From assembly GCA_963966185.1 (NCBI GenBank), contig CAWZYM010000302.1, forward strand, positions 607,501 to 671,500: a stretch of DNA of 64,000 bases, written 5' to 3'. Below are positions 27,201-39,090 of this stretch, piece after piece. This DNA is from Rhabditoides inermis (Eukaryota > Nematoda > Chromadorea > Rhabditida > Rhabditidae). Position numbers and translations under genes: made by a program. Below the pieces are notes generated by a model, which was not told where the DNA came from, searched no databases, and worked only from the letters and a program-made list of their open reading frames with translations. Position 1 is the first letter of the stretch; each line of letters opens with the position of its first letter.

Positions 27201-30200
27201 CACTGCGTTCACATCACCCTACTCACGGCAATTCACAGTGTGCAAATAGTGGAAATGTAAAACAGACGCGACAAGCGTGCGGCTTCTCAGCGCGGACGTC
27301 TTGTAACCCCGCCCATTTCAGGTAAATGAGTCTGTAACGGTTAAGCCTGCCGCGCAAGGCAAAAGTACTGTAGTTTTTTTGCACCGCCCGTGGTTCAAAA
27401 AGTGTTTTTTTTGTTGTTTGTTTTTGCTTTTGGTTGTTTTATATTTTGATTGTTTTGTGAAATTGTATGTTTAGTTTTTTGATGTTTGTTTTTAAGATGT
27501 GGGAGGCAAGCCCTTGCCGTCTCTTCATTGGACTGCATTCTCTTCAAGAAGCCAGCAACACTCATGGTGGTGAGTGCATTTTTTTAATTGTATTATATGT
27601 GAGTTAGTTTGTTTATAAGTTTGACTATACATGTTTGATCGATCTAGGATTTCTGACAATCGTCTCGCGCTGTGAAGGCTGCATGGAGGCGATGAAGGGA
27701 AGATGAGGCGAGTTGTTAACACTATTTTCATGTAATTTGGTGAAATTCATTATCAAATGTGTGAAATAATGCTTCTATGGTGCTTTAATCGGTGTTATCT
27801 GTGACGTTCTTTATGTGTGTTACTTGTTCACCTACTCTATTCACGCATACGATTGCGTTACGCGCAGAGTGAAGATAGAGTGTCTTTTTGTGAGTCTCGC
27901 GCCATCCCCACCGTCCAGCCGACCCTTGATGACTTTATATTATTGCGGAGAAGAAATTTTGGAGGAAAATGAGATATATGTGAGCGTTCCTGATATGAGT
28001 AGTTCCCCCTTGTTTTATTTTCACACAATGTTCTTCGTTTCTAAGTATTGTTTAAGTTACTTGACTCTAGGCTAGGAACCCTTTACCTTTACTTTTACTT
28101 ATTCGCCGTCTCTGTTCAGGAATTCGATCCAGGCCAGTCTGAGCTGATCTCGGCAACGTTCAAGAGGAACGAGGCGACCGACAAGGGACCCAGGAGGAAG
28201 GAGGAGGGTCTGTGAGCAAGGTAAGTATTCTCCCTCCTATTTGTCTCTCTTGATTCCTCACGATTTCACTTTGCGTCTTTGTTGTCCGTCACTTGTTCAC
28301 GTACTCTGTTCAGGAGAACGTGCCGTATTCGTCTGGAGAAAAGAAAATGGAATAGGAGTTGGACAGCCTACATTCAAGATTTCTAGTGTGTCTTTATCAA
28401 AACTTTTTTGGTTATACTCAAACACGCACTTTCTGTATGTTGTTGTTGTTGTTGTTGTTGTTATCCGCTGTTGATGTCGTTACAATATAAAAAGGTTATC
28501 GAAAAAAAGTCTCTTGCAAGCGCATTCCCATGTCAGAAACAATACAATGCAAGCTGGAAAAGATTGCGAAAACCCGATCCGGGTCGATGTGCTGGAAAGT
28601 TGATAATATTAACATGCTCCTTTTGACTGTTTTAGAAAATTTAAAACTGCCGCCGAAACGCGACGCGAGATCACGCGTTTTTGTAGCGCTGGACAGTCCG
28701 TGTTTTCATTGTTCACTGTGAATTGCCGTGCTACTATCATGCAAAGGTACCACCATCCTTCTACCGTATATCCTCTTCTTGTCTGCATTGATTCTATAAA
28801 AAAAATTTCAGCTCTGGTCGACTCGCCGCATCTTCTCATACGTCCTTCTTATATGGATCGTGTCCTACCTTCTGATACATCCAGTAAGCAATACAAAGTA
28901 TAAGTATAAGCTAAGCTTCCACATTTGCAGATGCTCCTCTATTTCAACGTGAACATTCTCCGCAAATTCGCTGACGACGGCACCGTCTACTATATCACGG
29001 AGAACATGAAAATTGTGAGATTTGTGAAATATGGCGTACGTCTCATCTAAAACTGTGCAATCGTACCTCACCACTCTTTTGAGCCAGCGTTATTCAAAAC
29101 CAATAATACGATATATCTTACAATATTCTTTTTCAGGCAGACCGGATAGTGATGCTGTCTGTGTGTTTGTCGGTTGTGGTCATCTCCGGCCTCTGCTACG
29201 GCAAGGCATTCTACACTGGCCTGTACAAGGACGACACAACAGCCAGCAATGCCGTCAGTTTATGTTACGCGCAGTTTTCGGTGTTGTGTAAGAAGTGATT
29301 CTTGTCGGCTAGCAAATGTGACGGCATGTATACAGCTGATACGGAGTTGACGCGTGTTCGATGAATGAACAATGTGTGTGAAAGATGATGTGTAGTTGAC
29401 TAGTCATTATTAATACGTACTAGTTACTAGTTCCTACTAGTTGCAGCGTTCTCGCGAGGTGGAGGTGAAGATCCTCGTCTGCTCGGCCATCACATTCATC
29501 CCAGTCTGCATCGAAATGATGCGGTCAGCGAATTCACATAGCCACTCTTTTTGTATTTGCAACCAGATACCCACTAGCAACTAGCCCATGTACATTGCAT
29601 AGTGTCATGTTCAGTTCTGCGGGTACCGTGTACGCGCGGGCCACCGACGACCTGTCGACACTCAAAGAGATGCAGGAGTACTGGTGGGTGCTGCACACTC
29701 CACAGTTACTTCAAAGCGATCATTTTCTACTGGAATAGGCGTTATCGATTGTTATACTGTGAAGCTACTGTGATAAGGGAAAACGAAAAACCATTTGCAC
29801 TTTTCCTTAGCCATCTTCCACCCCTGACAGGTCGATTGTGATGGAGTCTATGTCGTTCGTCACCTGCTGGACCCTCCTCCTCACCAATCCACACATTCGA
29901 CGCTCCATCGTCCACACCATATTCAGGAGGTTAGTTTGTATAGCTGTATACTTGTCTACAATGGCTTATCTATGAGTTGCAGGAACCCCTCGGAGCACTC
30001 CACAAGGAGTGTATTCGTTGCTGCTCTAACCGCGAACCGCAAAAATAATGATCCCACTGGACAGTAGACAACTGTTGCTTAAGGAGCATACCACTCTAAA
30101 TTTTGTGAATAAAAATAAACTACAACTAGCACGTAAAAATATATGAAAATACAATCTCTTTTCATGATTATAATGTATGCTGAAAATGAACAGAGCATGT

Positions 30201-32206
30201 AAAATAGGTGTTCGTAAATTTCGTAGTGTATGGGAATGCCCCCGATCTGCGCGCACACTCGCGGAGTGTGCGCGCAGACCGGGGACAGTCCCATACACTA
30301 CGAAAAGTTGTTGGTCGCACGTTTCGTTTTCGACGATTGGTTTCACGTTTGTTATTTTATATTCTCGATACCTATTAAATATTTCTATTGTTCACAGTTT
30401 CTCTGAACCATGTAGAAGTGAGAAGATAACTCGTTTTCTGGTAAAATACGCGTTTGAGTTCTATTATTGGACCATTGTTCACTAACAATATTTTGTGAAG
30501 TTATGTTTTGTAAATTGGGAAATACATTTTCGTATTCACCGAAATTTGACATGTTCATACTACATATTCGAAAAGAATCCATGACATGAAATTTAGAATG
30601 GTACTTTCCTTTAATTCGATTATATTGAAATTGTGGATGACGGTGTATTTCTATCAATCATGATGAGTTATTTCATAAATATAAAAATAACACCGGTTGA
30701 AGAAACCCCGGGGAACAAAAAATTGTGTCAATAACAATAACGGAAACAAATTCTGCGAAAATGTGGGAAAATTTTGCAACAGCCGGGGACTCACTGTCTT
30801 CACCTCACCAATTCAAGTCTTCAAGTGATAGTCAATCGACCGACAGACTGACCAAGCAATGCATCAATAGTTCTCGAGATGATCAAGTCAGAATGTAAAG
30901 AGTGGAGAGTGGAGATGTGACTCACGGTTCCGATCTCCTCTCCGGCAGAGACGTGGCCTCCGTAGAAGTTGAGCTTGAGGGAAGAGATGTGCACAACGTA
31001 GCCTGCAACATGATTGTTGTGGTCCGAAAAGTATGTGTAATTCATAGAACTCATACGATCTTAAGACCAAGGTATTATCGTCATAAAAATCTACTATCTC
31101 TCTCTCTCTCCCTCCCTCTCTCCCTCTCCCTCTCCCCCCTCACCCTGCCACTGTCCGCTTCCCTCGATGCGCACTCCCTCATCCGCACACTGCTTGTCCT
31201 CGCTGCCCCCGAATGGACGCCAGTAGTACATCTCTCCCTCGAACGGGGCGCGCACCGACTGAAAGGGAACAGGGAGGGTGACTGTCTGATGTGAGTGATG
31301 TGGGCTGTGTGAGGTGCAGAGAGAAGGAAGAACAAGAGCGGGAACCTGCCTTTCCAGCCGGACAGCGAATGTCCACTCCGTCCACGATTTCGCCATTCGA
31401 TCTGAAAGTGACTTTGAAAAATTATATTAGATACAAATCATAATAAATTATTTATCAAGTAGCGGCCAGAATGGACTCTAACCCCTCAAAATAAAAAAAA
31501 ACCTGTTTCTGACCCCTCAGAATACCCTTCTTTTTTATCTACAATTTAATTATCTTTTGCCCATTCTGAGGCCTCAATCCCTCAATCGCATTCTGACTAA
31601 GCACACTCCTTTTTTTAAGGATATTCCTAGGGCTATAAATGTGGGGGTCCGAATAGCTATTCTGAGGGGCAAGAATCCTATAAAGCTACCCTCTGTCCAA
31701 ACACTAGTAACAGTACTGTCTAACTTGATCTTTTCCCTGGCAAAGAGTGAGCGTACTCGTGAATACCCCCGTCGCACCTCTCCGTGTGGTAGTTTCCGCA
31801 GCCGCCGTCGTTGTCGGGACACCTCCTCAGCTCGTTCTTCGGGTTCCCGTCACACACCATAGGCATGCAGCCCAGGGCGTGCACTGAAAATGAAAAACTA
31901 TTCCGGCTCTCATCACAGTTAACACATGTCAGATGTACATGTCTGACTGAAGCACACTGTTTGTATAAACATTTTGGGCAAATTGGTATGTACGTTTCAC
32001 GGGAGTTTCATAACAGATCAACAAGAAAGAATGATAATGAGTCTTTCCCCACGCTCGAAACTTTGTCAGATACTATGGGGTGTTGAAGATAGTTGAAGTA
32101 TTGCACAAAATGCATAGTATAGATAGAACCTCTCTCACATTTAGAAACACTCACCTTGAGCTACAGTTGCGAGGAGGCATAGGGCGGCTATCGTCACGGG
32201 TCGCAT
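24242..32206 (-). CDS. lect-2: LECT2-like secreted protein with degenerate M23 domain
   Basis: Secreted extracellular factor; in C. elegans LECT-2 works with the DMA-1 receptor complex in sensory dendrite patterning (family knowledge). Fourteen exons give 335 aa: 32155-32206, 31778-31883, 31350-31401, 31144-31258, 30926-31002, 26261-26320, 26065-26119, 25854-25926, 25680-25737, 25548-25595, 25320-25416, 25093-25163, 24872-24931, 24242-24325. A signal peptide (MRPVTIAALCLLATVAQ) leads into a Cys-rich segment and the LECT2/M23 fold: GVDIRC (residues 61-66), APFEGEMYY, AGEEIGT, PHVQMKLYRSGKLIDPTFHL (151-170), then CMCTGQICE. The stretch after about residue 180 has no mammalian LECT2 counterpart that I know (human LECT2 is 151 aa). 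By eye, the first zinc His of the LECT2 HxxxD motif is Val here, so zinc binding is doubtful. Intron 3 uses a GC donor. Intron 5 (4.6 kb) hosts a chemoreceptor gene on the opposite strand. Confidence 0.88.
24655..24745 (+). repeat. tRNA-like (SINE-type) relic in a lect-2 intron
   Basis: TGGCGCAACTGG resembles a Pol III A box and GGTTCGGAACC a B box, spaced about as in a tRNA, but the flanking stems do not pair. It is probably a decayed tRNA-derived SINE rather than a working tRNA. Confidence 0.3.
25428..25497. repeat. short palindromic CTGTACA array
   Basis: Repeated TGTACACTGTACACT-like units, self-complementary on both strands, in lect-2 intron 10 (between exons 25548-25595 and 25320-25416). 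Confidence 0.8.
26737..30067 (+). CDS. serpentine (7TM) chemoreceptor, Srg/Srv-like, nested in lect-2
   Basis: Nematode-specific G-protein-coupled receptor, presumably in sensory neurons. Ten exons give 336 aa: 26737-26925, 26975-27058, 27103-27237, 28812-28883, 28931-29014, 29137-29253, 29447-29523, 29615-29683, 29831-29929, 29983-30067. Hydrophobic spans appear in the expected order: TM1 FMVFSWISLTIYFLIIFVV, TM2 FFADLLFFLLIEF, TM3 IAVNVVTNAVIIGHVLFAL followed by NRLTAF, TM4 SYVLLIWIVSYLLIHP, TM5 MLSVCLSVVVISGLCYG, TM6 ILVCSAITFIPVCIEMM and TM7 SFVTCWTLLLTNPHIRR. The length and the NRL.AF/IWS layout point to the Srg superfamily; Srv rather than Srg is a guess. The gene lies wholly in intron 5 of lect-2 on the opposite strand. 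Its own intron 3 (1.57 kb) is much longer than the others and contains exon-like pieces. Confidence 0.8.
27498..28214 (+). other. exon-like segments in the chemoreceptor intron
   Basis: Two pieces join in frame: 27497-27570 (starting MWEASPCRLFIGLHSLQEA) ends at a GTGAGT donor, and a piece beginning near 27648 after TCTAG ends in a stop near 27705, giving about 43 aa. A third piece (28121-28214) follows TGTTCAG and reads EFDPGQSELISATFKRNEA to a stop. Its composition looks coding, but none is recognisable or linked to a full gene. They may be gene fragments carried in with inserted DNA. Confidence 0.2.
30222..30302. repeat. near-perfect 81-bp hairpin
   Basis: Arms 30222-30260 and 30264-30302 pair at 36 of 39 positions around a GCG loop and are very GC-rich next to the tip. 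It lies 155 bp past the stop of the nested chemoreceptor and inside lect-2 intron 5, so it would be transcribed in either direction. It could be a tiny foldback element or an RNA hairpin. The sequence does not decide. Confidence 0.85.
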
Positions 32207-32819
32207 GGCAATGGGACGAGCACTCACTGCCATCACTCACTCCAACACTCACTCCCTCCCCCCTCTCACACACAACACTCACTACCTCTCACTGTCCCAA
32301 CATCTACACTCTCCCTCATACACCTGATCTCTCCCCCGTTGCTCTGGCACTCTCTTCTGATCGCGTGCTCTCTCGTACATCCCAGACACTCTCGTACACT
32401 TCTTGCCCCGGGGCAGGGAGGCAGGATGAGTAATGGGTGGTCTGACGCTCTCCCCTCGACATGATATCTCCGCGTTCTCTGCTAACAGATAGCAGAAAAC
32501 AAAGCCGATATACGATCGGCAGGCTGCCAAAGGGTCAGAGCTGATATGATAGCGCCTGATAAAATATTTCGTCGAATCTAAAGGTATTACTTTATTACGA
32601 GCACGTCACGAACGTTTTAATCTGAAAAACAACAACATACAATTTTTCACATACATAGGGATAGTAGACTCTAGGAGATTATAATATACTCTAGTCTAAA
32701 GAGATGCGTAGTGACAAAACGTGCAACTTTAAATGAGGGGTTATTAGGAAGTATGGCGGGTGAAGGAGTTAATCGATAATGCGGGGGAGGAAAAGGGCGA
32801 ATCGATATTATCGACCGAT
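32207..32819. other. spacer between aquaglyceroporin 2 and lect-2
   Basis: These 613 bp hold the 3' end of the upstream aquaglyceroporin, with minus-strand AATAAA at 32591-32596 about 225 bp past its stop, and the lect-2 promoter. I see no gene. Confidence 0.6.
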
Positions 32820-33785
32820 CTAGTTCTTGACCAGCTTGAGCTCGTGCTCCTGCAGACCAACGATCTCGTACATCTGCTCCTGAAAATGAGACCAATGATT
32901 GATTGATTATTGATTGTTTGCATTAAAATCCACAAAACATATATCAGAACACTGATAAATTGAACAGCATCGTACCTTGGTGGGCTCCGGGATGTGAGCG
33001 CCGAAGAAGATGTGGTAGAACTGGAAGTGGGAATGTTATGCGTCGGATACGTTTCACAGTTCCATTATTGTTGTCCAATCTTCCAACAATCTCATTTCTG
33101 ATATGGTCTTCCCGTTTACCACTGTTCAAAAAAGGGAAACGTTCCATTCTATAAAACCAACAACTAGCTTCAAAAATAATAATTAAAAAAAAACTCACCC
33201 ATCCCCCGATGAGAGCACCGACGATGGGGCCGATGACAGGGGCGAGCCAGTAGGTGGCATACGGGAAGCTGCAAAGGACTCTCTCTCTCTCTCTCCCTCC
33301 CTTCCTCCCTCCCTCCTACCCCCCTCTCTCTGACTCACGAGAAGACAGCCGATCCGTGAGTGAGGACGGAGAAGAGACGCGGTCCGAGATCCCTGAAAAG
33401 AATAAAGAATCAAATAAGTCATTGTTTTGAAATACGGTACATTTCACGGAATAACTATCACTGTGAATTGATTCAGATGTTTAATGGTCGTAATATGGCT
33501 ATAGAAATATTATCATATGACATAGCATTTATTTCAATTTTCGATAGTTCTCATTTTTTACTCAGTACTCAGTATGTAAATTTTGAGTCAGCTTCTAGAA
33601 AATTATTAGTTGCAAGTTGCATGTACTACCACAAAAAACATGTCTTCTCGACTCGCTCTCTCCTCACCTAGCAGGGTTGATGGGGTATCCGAGGTTCATT
33701 CCGAACGACATACCAATCATGCACACGAGAGCACCGAAGACGGGGGCGATGGCCGCCTGCAAATCGAAAAAAACCATAGAGAGAG

Positions 33786-33840
<55 letters not shown>

Positions 33841-35621
33841 GTGCTCACCTTGGGCACCTGGTTGCGCTCGTCGATGACCATAGCGGCGAAGAGGGCCAGG
33901 AATCCCGTTCCCACCACCTGTAATCAATCGATGAACAAATACGGGGTTCTCATATGGAAAGCCTTGGTACATCAGTAGCGCGACAACACACAGCACACAG
34001 CTTCAGTCATGTTGCACCTATCACTAGATTTCCCTTTCAGTTTTCCGCGTGGTAAAAACACAGTTTTTTTAGTTTCTAGACACACAAAGTTAGAAATGTA
34101 ATGATGGACGCAACGTTAATTAGATGAATGCAACAATCACCGTACCTGATCGATGAATGCGGAGGAGAATCCGACGAGATGTCCGGCGGGGTAGGAGCAG
34201 AACACTCCGGCAGTCGCGTTCACACCGGTCATCTGCCAACAGAAGCATTATTGATTTATCGATCGACTCGAAGAATTCAGAACACTCACCACACGCACTC
34301 CGCCGTCATACGCGTTGAAGGCATCTGGAAATAGTGAATAAGATGAATAATTTTGAAATAGTTGCGAAAAGATTATGTTAGGTCGTTTTCGTACTAAAAC
34401 AACAGCTGATTAGATTGATTCGAAAGTGATAGCGAGAAGAAACAAAACAAGATTTTTCTATCTTGATTCGAAATTCGAGAGAGTGTTGAGAGCGTCTGTT
34501 CAGAGAACTCCACAGACAAAAGTAAACAAGTTAGTCTTCCGAATTACATTTTTGTTTGTGTTTTCTGATAGCATGAGAGTTCAATTCGAGCTCACGTGTA
34601 CGCAAAGTACTTGCAAAGTTTGTCCTAGAACTTTCCGACAGCCGTCTGTATCAAGTGGCTAGAATGTGGACAGGTGGGCACATACCACATAACGACAGAA
34701 AAGAAAAGAAACACAATCCGTTGACAACAATGACAACTGGTAATATGCGGGTTTCTTCTGTGTCATATATACACCTTCATGTGAAAGTTGAATTGACGAT
34801 CAAGTCAAGAAACAATTGTGCGGCGTCGCCGCGCCCCCGCCACCCGTAACGTCGTAACACATCGTATCTATGGTGGTTGGCAGCTCGTCTCCAGCACTGA
34901 CCGACATAGACTCCGTAGGTGGCGGCGGCTCCGAGGAAGGCGCCGAGGGTCTGCGCCACAGAGTACACCAGCACGTTCACGAGGGGGATGTGGCCGAATG
35001 TCCACACCAGGATAGAGACGGCGGGGTTCAGGTGGCCGCCTGCAAACGGACACTCGTCTCCATGCCACTGTCTCTCTGTCTGTCTGTCTGTCTCTCTCTG
35101 TCTGTCTGTATGGAGTGGAAAAGTCTTTTCACCGACCCGAGCTGTTCAGGCAGCACCACACGGAGAACATGATAGCAAGGCCCCAGCCGATGTTGATCTG
35201 AAAAGAGCAACATACGTTTCAAGTAAACGAGATATTACGAGTTGATCAATTCCGCTAATTGTGAGCTTGCATTATCCTCAAAACACAAAAACTGATACAA
35301 AACGTTCACAATCGTCTTCCCGTTGCAATGTTGAATGTTGGGCCTCTACTCCTTTCGATAAGAAACAGTGGCACACCTGGATCCAGGCGTTGGTCTTCTC
35401 GTGGGAAAGGATGAACTGGGCGACGTTGGAGGTACCCAGGAACTGGAAAGAAACAACCATCTCTCTCTCCGTTCCTCTCTCTCCCCCCCCCCCCCCTCTT
35501 CCCCACCCACCACGAGAAGGAACGTGCCGGCCAGCTCGGCCAGGGCGTTCCTCAGCAGTGGCGATCGTATGCGCAGACCGCGACGCAGGCGCTCCGTCGT
35601 ACTCGTCTGCGTCAACGCCAT
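32820..35621 (-). CDS. aquaglyceroporin (MIP family), paralogue 2
   Basis: Water/glycerol channel. Twelve exons give 294 aa: 35511-35621, 35377-35442, 35137-35197, 34902-35039, 34290-34324, 34146-34232, 33849-33917, 33668-33756, 33339-33392, 33199-33268, 32976-33020, 32820-32879. Pore motifs are GGHLNPAV (NPA at residues 84-86) and GYPINPARD (NPA 216-218, with the aquaglyceroporin Asp after it). Exon lengths 66, 61 and 54 match those of the paralogue at 15425-18784. Its 138-nt exon 4 equals the paralogue's exons 4 plus 5 (83+55), so one intron differs between the copies. N- and C-termini are cytosolic and divergent. The start ATG has no competing upstream in-frame ATG. The two paralogues flank lect-2 on the same strand. 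Confidence 0.92.
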
Positions 35622-36517
35622 ACCTCAAGCACATACTATATTCGAGAATCGAGAGAAAAAAGAATTCACACGACGTCAACGTCAATACATCAACAGTGCA
35701 AATCAAGTTTCGGGAAAGAATAGAATATCTATGTTTGTAGTAGTGGTATCTATGTTGAAGAGGAGGTGTGTAGAGAAGTGACGCTCTTCGAAACGACTGA
35801 TAAGCAACGGGAAATAAGTGTCAATAAACAGGTGGAATGCGAATGTAAAGACGGCGATTATTGAATATGTCGCCAGATGAAAGAGCCCCGTAGAGAGAGT
35901 GAGAGAGAGTGAGAGAGAGAGTGAGAGAGAGAGAGAGAGTGAGAGAGAGAGAGAGGAGAGAGAGAGAGGAGATGCGCAGTCGTAAAAGTAAGAAAGCACG
36001 ACGCGGCGATTCTCATGGTATTTAAAAAAGGCTAGCGTCCTCTCCCGACACTATTTGTACGCAGCTACTGCTACAAAAAAGCGGAGAAAAAACGCCACGA
36101 AATGGGCAGTTGGTATTTGTAGAGGGAGATAGAAAATAAGCTGAATACACTCCAGAGATGAAAAAAAAGCTCATATGAAGAAAGTCGGAAGGTAAGAGGA
36201 GCAGAGACAATGCCTTTGTAGTCACATTTTTGGAGCCAGCAGATGGATAATTTACGACTGGTTACAACCAGAAACTCTCAGAATCGCAAGATTGCCGAGA
36301 AGATGTAATTATTCTCGGTATTTGGTAGATCTAATGGATCGTAATTGTGATGAAGTTCTGCGGATTTGAAACTAGTGTTTGAGTTGCGAGTTGAGAGGCG
36401 ACAATCTGCCCGCTGCTTATCATCTAATCGTTTTATCAACGACTCGTGGTGGGTGAAAGCAATATCGGGGCACTATGCTCATATTTGCACTACAGATTAT
36501 TTTGACGCGAAAACGAT
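35622..36517. other. upstream region of aquaglyceroporin 2
   Basis: Promoter-side DNA with a GTGAGAGAGA repeat (35891-35970) and otherwise featureless AT-rich sequence. No gene seen. Confidence 0.5.
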
Positions 36518-36955
36518 AGTGGCCAGAGTGGCAAATGTGAAAATACACAAAAGAGAGAGTGGAAAAAAGAAGGCATGGAGAGGTTTCAGACGTATCAGAC
36601 TGATACCGTAAGTCCGTGAGATTCTAGTCGCTACGAAAGCAAGGGGTGGAATTTGACATCAGAATTGTGTGAAAATGCCGCTGCTGAAAGTCACCGTAGA
36701 CAGGAAGTGATGCGAAGACGAAAATATGCATGCACTAGTGGCCAGAGTGGCAAATGTGAAAATACACAAAAGAGAGAGTGGAAAAAAGAAGGCATGGAGA
36801 GGTTTCAGACGTATCAGACTGATACCGTAAGTCCGTGAGATTCTAGTCGCTACGAAAGCAAGGGGTGGAATTTGACATCAGAATTGTGTGAAAATGCCGC
36901 TGCTGAAAGTCACCGTAGACAGGAAGTGATGCGAAGACGAAAATATGCATGCACT
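36518..36955. repeat. 219-bp direct tandem duplication
   Basis: Copy 1 (36518-36736) and copy 2 (36737-36955) match throughout as far as I can read, including runs such as CAGACGTATCAGACTGATAC. Sequence diverges just after the second copy. It is non-coding; the small frames inside are simply repeated. Its perfection implies either a very recent duplication or an assembly artefact. Confidence 0.95.
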
Positions 36956-39090
36956 TGCCTCTGCCTTAGGGCGTGGGCACGTAAACAACGTATAGAGAGG
37001 GGAAATGGGGTGAGGATATCGGGGATAGCCATAGGGGACACATTGCACTTGTGGTAAACATGCCGAGCTGATGAGCACACATCAGTGGGCGGATAATAAC
37101 ACAGAACAGAGGAACAGAGATACGGAACAGATAAATAAAACAAATGCGCTACTCCAATAAAACCACAATCAATGGAATTTGCCATCGCAACATTACGTCA
37201 CGGTTGCTGGATATGCAATGAGGCGGGAGAGCAGGGGGCGGGTGGGGCGAGCCTGTTTACAAATGCACTCTCACTCACGCACGCTGCCCGCGAATGCGCG
37301 CGAAAGCGAGGCGAGAGTGAGAGGTGTTCGTTACATACTCACTGCACCTATTGTGCCCATTCCATTTATAGGCATGCCGTCAACAACAACAAGTGGTTCG
37401 TTTGAAGGGAATTGTGTCAGCTCGTCAGGCTGAGAGGTTTGCCTGATGAGGGGTACAGAATTGACCGTTCTCTGTGCGCAGCTCGGGCATCTCGGCGCCT
37501 CCTCAATCGATGCGTCTGTGAGAAGAGTGAGTGGCAACCGCGCGGAGCAATAAGTGCAATATGTATGCACGGCACAATAGTGCGAACGGTGTGCAATATT
37601 ATCATATTGAACGTTCGCAGCTCTGATTCATTGTGCGTGGCCGCGATATGTGTTTGGACGGTGAGTACGCGTCGTACGCTGAGAATAGCGGATCAAGCAT
37701 CTCACATAATCACATCGTGCACTTCCTAGGGCAAATCTATGTGTGTAATCTTACAACCAATTCTTATGATAAATCGGGACACATATTACAGCGGGAGAGG
37801 GCAAGGCATGAGACGAGAGGGCAAGGCATGAGACTCAGATTGCGAGGATATAGAGTTGAAAAAGAGTTGCCGACAGCTGGCGAGGTTTCTATGAAAGTAG
37901 AGGAAGGGAGTCTAGCCGCGGCGGGTTAAAAGCGACCAGGAAGCAACAGAATGTGAAAGCCTCGAAAAGCGGACACGCGAAAACAGCTGCTGCGCGTGTG
38001 ACTAGCCGAAAGATGTGTTGCGGCCAGAGGCCAGACAGACAACGATCTAACACACTCGATACACCACTCTCACTCACTACCATAGATCTACCCCACTCAT
38101 ACATACTAGTCAGTCATTATCGTAGAAGAAAAAAAAAACAATCAGTGTATAGTATAGTCTAATTGAATGCCAATGCCTTTCATCTCCCTTCTCCATTACC
38201 GGGAGAGAGGGTGTAAACAGAAAACAAGTGGAGCGGGAAAAGAAAAGAGGGGGGGGGAGCGTACGTGCACTCTGGAAAGAGTGAGGATTCGATTTGCCCG
38301 AGAGGATTGAGGCTCTATGGAAAGAGGCGGGAAGGAGACAGCCGGCCGCTGCCCGCCCGCCCCCGGATACAAACCATTAGAGGCGCACTTCCGCGTACAT
38401 CGACTGTACTCCCGGAGCATGTAAACAGTAAACAGACTCGGATTTGGCGAGAAATCTGCATCTAGAAGAATTTGCATTTTAGATAAAAACAGCGGATATT
38501 GCGCTTGTTCGATTCTCTCACAATCTTACATGCCTTATTGCGTGAATAAGGTAAAAGATGAGGCAGTCGACTCGGCGTATAGACATCTTGATGTGGACAT
38601 CCCTAGCCTTGCATTGTAAGTTCTGCTAATCCTTTTATACATCACCCCAAATTACCTTGCCCATGATCAAAATAGCTCAACGCAATCCACTCAGGGAGTC
38701 TCGATAACAAGTACAACAAGTACAAGGAAACAGTGCCGTTATGATCTCTCGTAATTTATATATAGGCAAACGGAAATATTAAAGGTCGAAAAGCAAACAG
38801 AAAAGTAACAGTGACGGTTGTCAGAAGATACTGCGAAGATCACGGAACAAACATGACAGGAATGGACGGATGAGAAGTGAGAGGGATGTGGCCCTGTTAC
38901 ATTTGTTTCCTATGGCTGTTCACACCAAGATGTCTACTACATCCATACAGGTTTGCACTTTGTCGAATTTTACTGTAACATTTTCTCAAGGATCTCGCAG
39001 AATAGAGAGAAATGCGACATGATTGCAGTATGCAGTTATTTGAGTGTTTCCACATCATTCTCCCCTCTTCCCTGCGAGGCTGCGGTCGGG
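36956..39090. other. non-coding gap before the TFP gene pair
   Basis: I find no convincing gene. A 30-codon ATG frame at about 38534-38625, ending near a GTAAGT, does not join to anything downstream. The interval should contain the promoter of the TFP genes. A short direct repeat, GAGGGCAAGGCATGAGAC, occurs twice at about 37797-37833. Confidence 0.5.

Noticed and set aside
38534..38625. Short ATG frame starting MPYCVNKVKDEAVD with a GTAAGT near its end
   Set aside because: The next plausible acceptor (about 38695) leads to a stop in the required frame, and no signal peptide or TFP similarity is present.
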